DNA of 28,551 nucleotides from DASUPK01 sp046732465 (GCA_046732465.1 JBKPND010000079.1:1-28551); one strand, 5' to 3'. Positions 6,754 to 14,351 are shown, numbered from the stretch's first letter. Numbers and translations are program-made. Notes: a model not told the origin generated them from the letters alone.

Positions 6754-7773
6754 CTATCGAGCGCTTGCCAGCGGCTCTAGCAGCGAGGTGGCTCCTCGCT
6801 CCCAGCTCGCGAGCACGTGACCCGCCCAGCGGCCGTCCAGATCGAGCAGGGCACGGACACCGAAGAGGACGTCGTCAGCGAGATCCGGCTCGGCGATCGC
6901 GAGGCCCTGCGCCATGTCGTAGACGGCGATGTTCTCGTGGACGGAGTCGGCCTCGACGTGCTCGTCGAAGAAGTCGAGCGCGTCCTCGCCGACGCCGAGG
7001 CGGCGCAGCCCCTTCGCGTAGCGGCTGTTCGGGATCGGCGAGGTGGTCTCGAAGCCGGCGAGGTGGCCGACGATCGCTCCCCGCAGCCTGCGATGCAGCC
7101 CGAACAGCGACATCAGGTTGACGGTCGCGAGCGTGACGGCAGGAATCCGGTCGAGGTACGCGCCGTAGGCGGGATCGAGGTCGAGCGCCCTCATCGCCTT
7201 CGCGAAGAGGGTGGCGTGCACGCGGTCCGGCCGACCACCGCCGTATTCGTCGGCCTGAATCTCGACCAGGGCGGCCTTCGCGGGGCCGTCGAGCCTCGGG
7301 ATCGCCCACGAGTGCGGATCGGCCTCCTTGAGCTGGTACGCCGAGCGGTGGATCAGGAATTCTCGGAATTGATCCACGCCTGCCTTGCGCTCCATGTGTA
7401 CCGACAGCTGTGGCCCGTCGTCCGCCTCGATCAGCGCGACGATCGAAGCGCCCAGCTGCGCCGGGTCCGCTGGGGCGTCTCCCGCCCGCAGCCGCTCCCG
7501 CAGGGTGGCCTCGAAGTCGGCCTCGAGATCGCAGCGCATACCGATCAGGTCGGGGTGCCATTCCCAGCGCTCGTCAACCTCACGAAAACCCCGGTAGTGG
7601 AGCTCGTAGAGCAGGTAGAGCGAGAGCTGAAAGTCCTCACCGAAGACGCCTTCTTCAGAAGCGTCCTTGGGGACCTCCAGGCTTCGCCGAGGTGCCGGCG
7701 TCGAATCGCGCAGGGTCCCGACCAGCACTTCGCTGAGCGGGCCGCGTGGGGAGGGGAGTGCCGGTCGCGCCAT
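6754..7773 (-). CDS. Heme-oxygenase-like iron-containing redox protein (HDO superfamily)
   Basis: 339 residues, mostly helical. The first core helix carries ELHYRGF (57-63) with EWHPDLIGMR just after, and a late helix carries EHVEADSVHE (271-280). These Glu/His groups fit the metal ligands of the 'iron-containing redox enzyme' or heme-oxygenase-like diiron oxidase superfamily. Characterised members catalyse oxygen-dependent N-oxygenation, desaturation or C-C cleavage; the substrate here is unknown. The N-terminal 35 residues look disordered. It sits 9 bp downstream of an SDR gene and 14 bp upstream of DUF72, which suggests coupled expression. Superfamily assignment rests on motif pattern and is fairly sure; exact ligand positions need alignment. 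Confidence 0.8.
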   Translation of the reverse strand: MARPALPSPRGPLSEVLVGTLRDSTPAPRRSLEVPKDASEEGVFGEDFQLSLYLLYELHYRGFREVDERWEWHPDLIGMRCDLEADFEATLRERLRAGDAPADPAQLGASIVALIEADDGPQLSVHMERKAGVDQFREFLIHRSAYQLKEADPHSWAIPRLDGPAKAALVEIQADEYGGGRPDRVHATLFAKAMRALDLDPAYGAYLDRIPAVTLATVNLMSLFGLHRRLRGAIVGHLAGFETTSPIPNSRYAKGLRRLGVGEDALDFFDEHVEADSVHENIAVYDMAQGLAIAEPDLADDVLFGVRALLDLDGRWAGHVLASWERGATSLLEPLASAR

Positions 7774-7782
7774 CGATGATTC

Positions 7783-8829
7783 CTACCTCGCACCCACACC
7801 CGTGATGAGTTCACGGATCCGTGCCGGACCGCCGCTGGCCGGATCCAGCGGTGGCGTGGCGAGACCACGCCCTTCGCGCAAGCCGTCGAGCAGATCCTCG
7901 AGAGCCTGCGAGGAGGAGTAGCGAGGAGTCCAGCCGAGTTCACTGTGCGCCCTGGACGCGTCCATGATCGGGACCTTCAGCGCCAGATCGAGCCATCCCG
8001 GCGGCGTCGGCTGGAGCCGGAGCTTCCAGCTGAGCGACACCGCCGCGCGCAGGGCGGCGGGGGGGACCGAGAGCGGCCGGGCGTCCAGGATCGACCCGAG
8101 TCGATCGGAGTCCAGCACCGGATCGGCCGCCAGGTTGAAGGCGCCGGAGACCGGTGCCTTGGCGGCGAGGCGAAAGGCATCACCCGCATCAAGCGAGTGC
8201 ACCGCCTGGAAGCGCAACGAGGAAACCGCGGGCACCACCGGGATCAGTGTGCGGCGGACGAGCGCGCGGGGCAGGAACGGACCCGCAAAGAGTCGCCGGA
8301 CCTCCGACGCGGCGTCTGCCTTGAACATCAGACCCGGTCTCATCCTGACTACCGAGATGCCGGGGTGGGCCGCCTCGAATTCGTCCAACAGCGTCTCGAC
8401 CGCGGCCTTGTGGCGAGAGTAGAACGATGTCGGAATCCCCTCGGTTGGATGATCCTCCGAGACACCGCGGTCCTTTGGCCCCGGTGAGTAAGCGCCGACC
8501 GAGGATGCGTAGACCAGCTTCGGCACTCCCGCTTCCGCCACGGCGCGCAGCAGCCGGGCGCTCCCGTCGACGTTGACCGCCCGAGTGATCTCCTCGTTCC
8601 GGGAGGGCTGGATCAACCAGGCCAGATGAACGACGGCATCGGCGCCTGCGAAATGCTCGACCAAATCCGACCGTGTCACATCCGCCTCGACCCATTCGAG
8701 CTTGGACAGCGTCAGATGGGGACGCCGTCTCGCCAATCCCACGATGGACCGGATGTCAGGGTCGGCATCCAGCGACTGGACGAGACTCGTCCCGAGGTTT
8801 CCGCTCGCTCCAACGACGACTACGCGCAT
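7783..8829 (-). CDS. NAD-dependent epimerase/dehydratase (extended SDR)
   Basis: 348 residues, ATG start. The Rossmann motif GASGNLG is at residues 7-13; an acidic/basic switch at GLARRRPHL (31-39) suggests that NADP could be bound. Active-site pieces: YASSVGAYSPG (107-117) supplies the Ser/Thr region and YSRHK (137-141) is the catalytic Tyr-x-x-x-Lys. The C-terminal half (about 190-348) is the substrate domain and ends RELITGVGAR. Extended SDRs change sugars, sterols or other alcohols and ketones; no substrate class can be picked. It is the second gene of the operon that starts at 9327. Confidence 0.9.
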   Translation of the reverse strand: MRVVVVGASGNLGTSLVQSLDADPDIRSIVGLARRRPHLTLSKLEWVEADVTRSDLVEHFAGADAVVHLAWLIQPSRNEEITRAVNVDGSARLLRAVAEAGVPKLVYASSVGAYSPGPKDRGVSEDHPTEGIPTSFYSRHKAAVETLLDEFEAAHPGISVVRMRPGLMFKADAASEVRRLFAGPFLPRALVRRTLIPVVPAVSSLRFQAVHSLDAGDAFRLAAKAPVSGAFNLAADPVLDSDRLGSILDARPLSVPPAALRAAVSLSWKLRLQPTPPGWLDLALKVPIMDASRAHSELGWTPRYSSSQALEDLLDGLREGRGLATPPLDPASGGPARIRELITGVGAR

Positions 8830-8844
8830 CTGAATGATCCGACC

Positions 8845-9327
8845 TCAGCCATTCGGATCCTCATGCTCCGCGAGGGTCAGTGAGCCCTGGCGCACATCGC
8901 GAAGGTGTCGCTCCTGGATCGGGAGCGCCCACTCGACCAGCTCCTTGAGCTCCGCCTCGCCGGCCTTATCGTTGAGCTTCCCGAGGATCTCCCAGTGGCC
9001 GACCTCACCGGCCTCGGCCATGGTCAGGAACTCGAAGCCGTCCAGGTCGTCGGCATCGGAGCCGAGATACGTGGACATCATCTCGGCCGCCTCGTTCTTC
9101 GTCTCCTGGGCCTTCTCGAGGATCGCCGTCTTCTTGCCGTCACGGTGCTCCGCCACCTCTGTGCAGCGGCGCTCGGTCTCCTCGGCTTCCTCGCGCATCT
9201 GCTGCAGCTGGGCGGCCAGCTCCTCGTCCTCGACTAGCCCCTCGACCTTCTGAGTCGCTTCCTGCGCTGCCTTCGCCAGGCCGGTCACCTCAGCGAGCTT
9301 CTCTTCCAGTGTCGTCAACTCCGCCAT
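8845..9327 (-). CDS. All-helical acidic protein, possibly ferritin-like, unknown function
   Basis: 160 residues, ATG start with a GGAAGG ribosome-binding site 6 nt upstream. Long heptad-like helices run through residues 1-85 (EEKLAEVTGLAKAAQEATQ, then ELAAQLQQMREEAEETERR), followed by two further helices. The second half has HRDGKK, a GHWEILGKLNDKAGEAEL helix and WALPIQERHLRDVRQGSL. Such a bundle with Glu and His in the helices would fit a ferritin-like or DUF892-type fold, but no complete ExxH metal pair is clear. First gene of the operon; a SigB-type promoter candidate lies 37 nt upstream. I do not recognise a named family. Confidence 0.75.
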   Translation of the reverse strand: MAELTTLEEKLAEVTGLAKAAQEATQKVEGLVEDEELAAQLQQMREEAEETERRCTEVAEHRDGKKTAILEKAQETKNEAAEMMSTYLGSDADDLDGFEFLTMAEAGEVGHWEILGKLNDKAGEAELKELVEWALPIQERHLRDVRQGSLTLAEHEDPNG

Positions 9328-9363
9328 TTCATCCTTCCGTGGTTTTCGTCGGGGTGCAGGTAG

Positions 9364-9389
9364 TTACCCGCGGGACGCCGCGGTTAGGC
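9364..9389 (-). promoter_or_regulatory. Candidate SigB/SigF-type promoter for the 9327-5849 operon
   Basis: On the minus strand GCCTAA (9384-9389), 14 nt, then GGGTAA (9364-9369). The -10 fits GGGWAW well and the spacer is right; the -35 matches GTTTAA at 4 of 6 bases. It is the second weakest of the five sites, after the one at 10674. Confidence 0.45.
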
Positions 9390-9438
9390 CCCAATTACTG
9401 GGGGTTTCGGCCGGGCGGGGAGGGGCAGACTTGGGCAG

Positions 9439-9681
9439 GTGCCGACCGAGCTCACGCCATATCCCAACGGGCCGTACCTGCTGCGGGGTGACTTCCGTCT
9501 CACCGACCCGGACGGCGGCGAGATCGACCCGCGCCGCAGGACGGTGGCGCTATGCCGCTGTGGAGCCTCCCGCCGCAAGCCCTTCTGCGACGGAACCCAC
9601 AAGCTGATCGGGTTTCGCGCGCCTGGGGGGGAGGCTGATTCCCTCGGCGAGCTCCCGGCGGTGCGCGAACCGGCGGCGTAG
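9439..9681 (+). CDS. CDGSH iron-sulfur domain protein
   Basis: 80 residues with a GTG start (MPTELTPYPNGPYLLRG). The motif CRCGASRRKPFCDGTH (C39, C41, C50, H54) fits the CDGSH zinc-finger-like consensus exactly; three Cys and one His bind a 2Fe-2S cluster in mitoNEET-type proteins. The N-terminal GPYLLRGDFRL is also typical of bacterial single-CDGSH proteins. Likely a cytoplasmic electron-transfer or redox-sensing protein. The gene lies between the divergent helical-protein operon and the converging glycosyltransferase, whose reading frame overlaps the last 132 bp on the other strand. No good Shine-Dalgarno is seen before the GTG. Confidence 0.9.
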   Translation: MPTELTPYPNGPYLLRGDFRLTDPDGGEIDPRRRTVALCRCGASRRKPFCDGTHKLIGFRAPGGEADSLGELPAVREPAA

Positions 9682-10617
9682 CCGGGCCGGCGAGGAGGCG
9701 GCGCGCGGGACAACGCCGCCGCCGTAAGGGATGCCGCCCCGGACGAGGCGCTCGCGCAGGGCGAGCCATGAGCAGATCCCTCGCTCCAGCACCCACAGCG
9801 GAGCGAAGAGGGACGCCGCTGCCGGGAAGAAGGTGCGCCCGCCCGCTCGGCGCCGGCCGATCTCCGCGAGGGCGACGAGGCCCGCAGCGGTGACCGCCGG
9901 GGCTCGCCACCTGCGCCTGGCCGCCGACACGGCGAGTCCCGGCACGACCGCCAGCCAAGCGGCCATCCGGGGCGGGATGGCGAAGTCGTCGTAGGCCTGG
10001 CGAACCCGCTGCGAGAGGAAATGCCGAGCGCTCGGAGGCCGTCGGGCAACGTAGAGATCGAGTGGGCTGACCACCCTGCCGCCGGCCGCGCTGATCGTCC
10101 TGAGCAGCTCGAGGTTCTCGAAGATGACGTCGCCGTCATAGCCGCCGGCCTCGAGCAGTGTGCTGCGCCGCACGGCGAGGGTGCCCGGGAAGTCGGCCCC
10201 GACGGAGCGGTTGAGCAGCGTGCGCGCCGTGTCCCAGAGCGCGTGCCAGGGCAGCGGGTCGAAATAGTTCTGAGGTCGGACGCAGTCGGCCAGCTCGAGC
10301 AGCTGGACGGCGCGGATCAGCGACCGCTCCTCGTAGCGCACGTCGTCGTCGGCGATCACGACCGCCTCATGGCTCGCCTCGCGCACGCCCGTGAGCACCC
10401 CGCCGACCTTGCCCATCGGCGTCTCGAGAGCGGGATCCGGTCGGAGGTGGCGGACGAACGGGGCCCACGCGGCCCCGTGTCGCTCGAAGAGCGTCGCCGG
10501 TGAGCCGTCGACGACGACCACCTCCACCCAGTCGGGGAGGCTCCGCACATAGGCGGTGAGGTCGTCGAGACCCTCGTCGTCGGCCCAGCGGATTGGGAGT
10601 ACGTAGCTCGCCCGCAC
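9550..10617 (-). CDS. Family 2-type glycosyltransferase
   Basis: 355 residues from GTG at 10617 (MRASYVLPIRWADD). The frame is open further upstream, but that part is antisense to topoisomerase IB and reads poorly, so I reject it. GT-A features: VLPIRWADDEGLDDL, VEVVVVDGSP, a metal-binding VVIADDDVRYEE, GADFPGTLAVRRSTLLEAGGYDGDVIFENLEL and a late basic region with hydrophobic stretches (AAWLAVVPGLAVSAA; TFFPAAASLFAPLWVLERG) that suggests membrane attachment. It probably transfers a sugar to a lipid or wall component. The last 44 codons lie antisense to the CDGSH gene; the family-typical end (LVRGGIPYGGGVV) comes before that overlap, so the tail may be non-conserved. The start choice is moderate: a TTG upstream is also possible. 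Confidence 0.8.
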   Translation of the reverse strand: MRASYVLPIRWADDEGLDDLTAYVRSLPDWVEVVVVDGSPATLFERHGAAWAPFVRHLRPDPALETPMGKVGGVLTGVREASHEAVVIADDDVRYEERSLIRAVQLLELADCVRPQNYFDPLPWHALWDTARTLLNRSVGADFPGTLAVRRSTLLEAGGYDGDVIFENLELLRTISAAGGRVVSPLDLYVARRPPSARHFLSQRVRQAYDDFAIPPRMAAWLAVVPGLAVSAARRRWRAPAVTAAGLVALAEIGRRRAGGRTFFPAAASLFAPLWVLERGICSWLALRERLVRGGIPYGGGVVPRAASSPARLRRRFAHRRELAEGISLPPRRAKPDQLVGSVAEGLAAGGSTAA

Positions 10618-10641
10618 GGGCCTGATCTGACCCGATCGCGT

Positions 10642-10674
10642 CTCCTGCAAACGTGCATCCTCACTTTGCAGGAG
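10642..10674. promoter_or_regulatory. Perfect 10-bp inverted repeat between divergent genes
   Basis: CTCCTGCAAA (10642-10651) is the exact complement of TTTGCAGGAG (10665-10674), with 13 nt between. It lies between the glycosyltransferase start and the topoisomerase IB start, directly next to the -35 of the putative topoisomerase promoter. Position and symmetry fit an operator for a dimeric regulator. No T-run follows, so not a normal terminator. Confidence 0.5.
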
Positions 10675-10699
10675 TTCCGACGCTCGGGCGTCCGGGTAT
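10674..10699 (+). promoter_or_regulatory. Candidate SigB/SigF-type promoter for topoisomerase IB
   Basis: GTTCCG (10674-10679), 14 nt, then a perfect GGGTAT (10694-10699). The -35 keeps only the GTT core. The -10 ends 12 nt before the topoisomerase ATG and no Shine-Dalgarno is present, so the mRNA would have a leader of only about 5 nt. Confidence 0.4.
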
Positions 10700-10711
10700 T
10701 GCGGGCCCACC

Positions 10712-11764
10712 ATGCCGCGCCTGAGACGAGTCGACTGCGCCACTCCCGGCATCGCGCGCCGCAGGCGGGGTCGGGGCTTCGAGTACCTCGACTCCACCAC
10801 GGGAGAGCGGATCGAGGACGAGGATGTCATCCAGCGGATCAGCACCCTCGCCATTCCGCCGGCCTGGGAGGACGTCTGGATCTGCGCCGACCCGCTGGGC
10901 CACATCCAGGCGACCGGTTTGGATGCGAGAGGACGAAAGCAGTACCGCTACCACGACCGCTGGCGCGAGCGCCGCGACCGCCAGAAGTTCGACGAGATGG
11001 TCGAGTTCGCACGCTCGCTTCCCGAGCTGCGGAAGCGGGTCGAGAGCGACCTGCGCAAGCGCAAGATCTCGCGCGAGCGGGTGCTCGCCTGCGCCGTGCG
11101 GCTCCTCGACCGCGGCTTCTTCCGAATCGGCTCCGAGGACTACGCCGAGGAGAACGAGACCTACGGCCTGGCGACGATGAGGAAGCGCCACGTGACGATC
11201 AACGGCAACACCCTGGTCTTCGACTACGAGGCCAAGGGCGGGAAGCGTCGTGTGCAGACGATCGCGGATCCGAAGGTCTCGCGGCTGGTCAAGACCCTGC
11301 GCGAGCGGAGAGGAGGGGGCCACGAGCTGCTTGCCTATCGCAACGGCAGCCAGTGGCGGGACCTCCGCTCCACCGAGATCAACGACTACATCAAGGATGT
11401 GATCGGGGTGCAGCACAGCGCCAAGGACTTCCGAACCTGGAACGCGACGGTCCTCGCGGCGGTTGTGCTCGCCGCCTCGGGGCGTGAGCGGGACATGGGC
11501 ACCAAGGGAGGCCGGAACCGGGCGAAGCGCGACGCTGTCAAGCAGGTGTCGCACTACCTCGGCAACACACCCGCCGTCTGCCGCGCCTCCTACATCGACC
11601 CGCGCGTCTTCGATCGATTCGACGGCGGCGTCACCGTCGGCGGCGTCTTCGAGCTGCTGCCGGAGGACCCAGCGGACTGGCCGGAGATCCAGAGGCCGAT
11701 CGAGGAGGCGGTGCTCGACCTCATCGACCGGCGTGAATCACCTGCAATAGAGCGGGTGGACTAG
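10712..11764 (+). CDS. DNA topoisomerase IB
   Basis: 350 residues, the usual length of bacterial poxvirus-type topoisomerase IB. The N-terminal domain includes GFEYLDSTTGERI and IPPAWEDVWIC. The catalytic domain has RKQYRYHDRW (75-84), FFRIGSEDYAEENETYG (136-152) with an active-site Arg, a KGGK lysine region (176-179), the KDFRTWNATVLAA motif (239-250) and SHYLGNTPAVCRASYIDPRVF (279-300), in which Y294 is the nucleophile that forms the 3'-phosphotyrosine. The enzyme relaxes supercoils without ATP. Bacterial copies are accessory enzymes. Its stop abuts the stop of the converging small basic gene with no gap. Confidence 0.95.
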   Translation: MPRLRRVDCATPGIARRRRGRGFEYLDSTTGERIEDEDVIQRISTLAIPPAWEDVWICADPLGHIQATGLDARGRKQYRYHDRWRERRDRQKFDEMVEFARSLPELRKRVESDLRKRKISRERVLACAVRLLDRGFFRIGSEDYAEENETYGLATMRKRHVTINGNTLVFDYEAKGGKRRVQTIADPKVSRLVKTLRERRGGGHELLAYRNGSQWRDLRSTEINDYIKDVIGVQHSAKDFRTWNATVLAAVVLAASGRERDMGTKGGRNRAKRDAVKQVSHYLGNTPAVCRASYIDPRVFDRFDGGVTVGGVFELLPEDPADWPEIQRPIEEAVLDLIDRRESPAIERVD

Positions 11765-11974
11765 TCAGGACTTCGACTTCTTGCCGCCCTCGCGGCCGGC
11801 GGCGCGCTTCTGCGACTTGCTGCCGCCACGACCCTTGCCGCTCTTCTTGCCACCCTTGCTCGAAGAGTCGGGGGAGTTGGCGATCGAGGCCGCGCGCTGC
11901 TTGCTCATGCCCTTCTTGCGCAGGCCCTCGTACTGCTTGTCGTTCTTGACCGATGATCCGTGGTTCTTCGCCAT
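11765..11974 (-). CDS. Small basic stress-type protein (DUF7218-like)
   Basis: 69 residues. It starts MAKNHGSSVKNDKQYEGL, followed by RKKGMSKQRAASIANSPDSS, then a Lys/Gly/Ser-rich disordered tail (KGGKKSGKGRGGS). The MSKxRAAxIAN core is a conserved pattern in short actinobacterial proteins now placed in DUF7218; function is not established. The tail resembles KGG-type stress proteins and could bind nucleic acid. A strong GGAGG ribosome-binding site lies 6 nt before the ATG, and the best SigB-type promoter in the window lies 34 nt upstream. The family label is from memory. Confidence 0.85.
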   Translation of the reverse strand: MAKNHGSSVKNDKQYEGLRKKGMSKQRAASIANSPDSSSKGGKKSGKGRGGSKSQKRAAGREGGKKSKS

Positions 11975-12007
11975 TTCACACCTCCTCTCCGGGGGCGTGG
12001 GGTAGAG

Positions 12008-12034
12008 ATACCCGGCCGCGCGTTGCCGATAAAC
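12008..12034 (-). promoter_or_regulatory. SigB/SigF-type promoter for the small basic gene
   Basis: Minus strand: GTTTAT (12029-12034), 15-nt spacer, GGGTAT (12008-12013). Both boxes and the spacer agree with the consensus of SigB of Bacillus and SigF of mycobacteria (GTTT near -35, GGGTAT near -10). The best such site in the window. Confidence 0.7.
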
Positions 12035-12037
12035 CGC

Positions 12038-13015
12038 TCAGGCGGTCACCCCGAGAGACTCGAGGGAGGCGTCCAGCGCACGGTCGAAGCCGTCCCAGAG
12101 CGTCTCGGCGGCGTGGCGCTCCTCGGGCAGGATGGTCTGGGCGACGCCCGCAACCGACTCGTCACCCGCGCGTTCCGCGACCCGCCGCAGCTGCTCGTAG
12201 GAGGCGATCTCCAGGTGCTCGAACGCGTAGGCGAACCCGGCCAGCTTCGCCGGCGTGTCGGGCTGGGCCGCGAAGAACGTGCCCCAGTTAATCGCGCCGA
12301 GCTTCATCGCAGCGTCCTTGAGGAAGTTCGGGCTCGCGCCGCGGGCCTCGAGCCGCTCCTCGACCAGGCTCTTGTGCTTCCTCGTCTGCTCGAGGTGCTC
12401 CTCGTAGTCTCGGCTCAGCTTCGGATCGCCGCCGATGTCGATCGCCTTGGTCAGCATCTGCTCGGCCTGCGACTCGATGGCGTGAGCGTCGCTCAGGTAC
12501 TTGTCGAGTTGGTCACCCAGGTCATCGGGATCGACATCCCGCAGCGAGGCGTTCACCGCGACGTCCCAATTGTCCGAGAGCCGCCGGGCCATCTCGTTCT
12601 CCTGCGCCTCGATATCCACCGCCAGCGCGGTGGTCTCCTGGTCCTTGGCTCGCACCGCCAGGCGGGAGAGCAGCTCGTACGCCGCCTCCTCCATGTGCTC
12701 GTACGAGAACGCGTGGGAGGTGAGCTTGCCCGGCGTATCAGGCTGGAACTTGGCGAAGAGCGCGAACGCGGGCGCGCTGGCTGCACCGGCGATGTCCTTC
12801 ACCTTGGAGGGCGAACCCCCAAGCGCCTCGAGTCGCTCCTCGACACGCCGCTTCTGTTCCTCGGTCTCGCCGATGTGCTTCTCGAAGGCGGCCTCCAGCG
12901 TAGGGTCACCCGCGATCTTGGGGGCGACCTTCATCTGGACAAGCGCCTGCTCCTCGATCGCGTGGATATCGCCGAGGTACTTAACGATCTGCTCTTTGAT
13001 GCTTCGCTCGCTCAT
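12038..13015 (-). CDS. Tandem DUF892 (YciE-like) ferritin-like protein
   Basis: 325 residues from ATG at 13015 (MSERSIKEQIVKYL), chosen because a strong AAAGGAG site lies 5 nt upstream and the frame above it is antisense to the dehydrogenase gene. Two homologous halves: residues about 1-160 and 165-320, each starting with a (V/D)KYLxDxHAIExQA helix, followed by a KHxExxExHxxxVEERLEALGxSP region and a HAFxYEHxExxxYExL helix. DUF892 proteins are four-helix bundles related to ferritin and rubrerythrin, and are widely induced by stress; catalysis is unproven. The single-domain form is usual; the duplicated form here resembles actinobacterial homologues. Cotranscribed with the dehydrogenase 11 bp upstream. 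Confidence 0.88.
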   Translation of the reverse strand: MSERSIKEQIVKYLGDIHAIEEQALVQMKVAPKIAGDPTLEAAFEKHIGETEEQKRRVEERLEALGGSPSKVKDIAGAASAPAFALFAKFQPDTPGKLTSHAFSYEHMEEAAYELLSRLAVRAKDQETTALAVDIEAQENEMARRLSDNWDVAVNASLRDVDPDDLGDQLDKYLSDAHAIESQAEQMLTKAIDIGGDPKLSRDYEEHLEQTRKHKSLVEERLEARGASPNFLKDAAMKLGAINWGTFFAAQPDTPAKLAGFAYAFEHLEIASYEQLRRVAERAGDESVAGVAQTILPEERHAAETLWDGFDRALDASLESLGVTA

Positions 13016-13026
13016 CAAATCTCCTT

Positions 13027-14214
13027 TCAGGGCTGCAGGACGATCTTGATCGCGCCGTCCTCCTTCTTCTGGAACATCTCGTAGGCCTCCGGCGCCCGAT
13101 CTAGAGGCAGGCGGTGGGTCGCGAGATCGTCCACACCGAGCGGGTCGTCGTCCCCCGCGAGCAGCGGCACGATGTCGTCGATCCAGCGCTTCACGTGCGC
13201 CTGTCCCATCCGGATCTGCACGCCCTTGTCGAAGAGCTGCATCATCGGGATGGGGTCGACCTGCCCGCCGTAGACGCCGCTGATCGAGAGGGTGCCGCCC
13301 CGGCGGACCGTATCGATGGCCTGGTGCAACACCTCCATCCGGTCCACGCCGAACTTCCCGATCGCTTTCTCGGCGATGGCGTCTGGCAGGAACCCGGCCG
13401 CGGTTTGGGCGAGCTTGCCCAGCGGGGCGCCGTGGGCCTCCATGCCGACCGCGTCGATGACGCTGTCGGGGCCGCGTCCTCCCGTCATGTCCCTGAGCGT
13501 CGCCGGCGCGTCGTCGTGCTCGTCGGCGTTCAGGGTCTGAACGTCGTGGCGGGCCGCCATCTCGAGGCGCTCGGGGACCCGATCGACGCCGATCACGATC
13601 TCGGCGCCGTGCTGGCGGGCGATCCGCGCGCACATCTGCCCGATCGGGCCGAGCCCGAAGACCGCGACGCTGCCGCGCTGGGGAACGTCCGCATACTCGA
13701 CCGCCTGCCAGGCGGTGGGGAGAACGTCCGAGAGGAACAGGAAGTGCTCGTCGGGCCTGCCATTGGCGGGAACCTTGATCGGGCCGAAGTGCGCCTGCGG
13801 GACGCGCAGGTATTGCGCCTGCCCACCCGGCACCTCGCCGTAGAGCTTCGTGTAGCCGAACAGCGCCGCGCCCTTGTCGTGCTCATGGACCTGGGTCGTC
13901 TCGCACTGCGCGTAGAGGCCCTGGTCGCACATGAAGCAGTGCCCGCAGGAGATGTTGAAGGGAATCACGACCCGGTCCCCCGGCTTGATCTGCTCCACTT
14001 CGGAGCCGACCTCCTCGACGATGCCCATCGGCTCGTGGCCGAGGATGTCGCCCTCCTCCAAGAAGGGGGAGAGGATCTCGTAGAGGTGCAGATCGGAGCC
14101 GCAGATCGCGGTTGAGGTCACCCGGACAACCGCATCGGTCGGCTCCTTGATCGTCGGGTCGGGCACGTTGTCGACGCGCACGTCGCGCCTTCCATGGAAT
14201 GTCAGGGCCTTCAT
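13027..14214 (-). CDS. Zinc-dependent alcohol dehydrogenase (formaldehyde dehydrogenase-like MDR)
   Basis: 395 residues; ATG at 14214 is chosen because MKALTFHGRRDVRV is the usual start and GGAGG lies 9 nt upstream. Catalytic zinc ligands: C38 in CGSDLHLY and H60-E61 in GHEPMG. Structural zinc cysteines: C90, C93, C96, C104 in CGHCFMCDQGLYAQC. NAD-binding motif is FGLGPIGQM. The long central insert (GGRGPDSVIDAVGMEAHG) is as in glutathione-independent formaldehyde dehydrogenase-like MDRs; substrate is not determined. First gene of a two-gene operon with the DUF892 protein. A SigB-type promoter candidate is at 14254-14279, consistent with stress induction. Confidence 0.92.
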   Translation of the reverse strand: MKALTFHGRRDVRVDNVPDPTIKEPTDAVVRVTSTAICGSDLHLYEILSPFLEEGDILGHEPMGIVEEVGSEVEQIKPGDRVVIPFNISCGHCFMCDQGLYAQCETTQVHEHDKGAALFGYTKLYGEVPGGQAQYLRVPQAHFGPIKVPANGRPDEHFLFLSDVLPTAWQAVEYADVPQRGSVAVFGLGPIGQMCARIARQHGAEIVIGVDRVPERLEMAARHDVQTLNADEHDDAPATLRDMTGGRGPDSVIDAVGMEAHGAPLGKLAQTAAGFLPDAIAEKAIGKFGVDRMEVLHQAIDTVRRGGTLSISGVYGGQVDPIPMMQLFDKGVQIRMGQAHVKRWIDDIVPLLAGDDDPLGVDDLATHRLPLDRAPEAYEMFQKKEDGAIKIVLQP

Positions 14215-14253
14215 CTCGACCAGCCTCCTTGCGGGAATTGCTCTCTGCTCTCG

Positions 14254-14279
14254 CTTCCCTCCGTCCGAGAGAGACAAAC
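14254..14279 (-). promoter_or_regulatory. Candidate SigB/SigF-type promoter for the dehydrogenase-DUF892 operon
   Basis: Minus strand: GTTTGT (14274-14279), 14 nt, GGGAAG (14254-14259). The -35 matches GTTTAA at 4 of 6 positions including the GTTT core; the -10 matches GGGWAW at 5 of 6. It lies 40 nt upstream of the dehydrogenase ATG, leaving room for the GGAGG ribosome-binding site. Confidence 0.5.
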
Positions 14280-14351
14280 CGGGCGGGAAGGAGGCCCGTG
14301 GCGTAAACGTCGCACTCCGGCCACGCCGGATGGAATGCACGGGAACGCGCG

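Noticed and set aside
5090..6820. Plus-strand ORF of 576 codons
   Set aside because: It lies antisense to ccdA and the DUF72 gene, both with clear motifs, and crosses the non-coding RNA region. Arg/Asp/Glu-rich composition without motifs is typical of shadow frames in GC-rich DNA.
10618..10905. N-terminal extension of the glycosyltransferase ORF
   Set aside because: Most of it is antisense to the start of topoisomerase IB and has no glycosyltransferase-like sequence; homology starts at about 10610.
10661..11554. Minus-strand ORF of 297 codons
   Set aside because: Antisense to topoisomerase IB; no motif.
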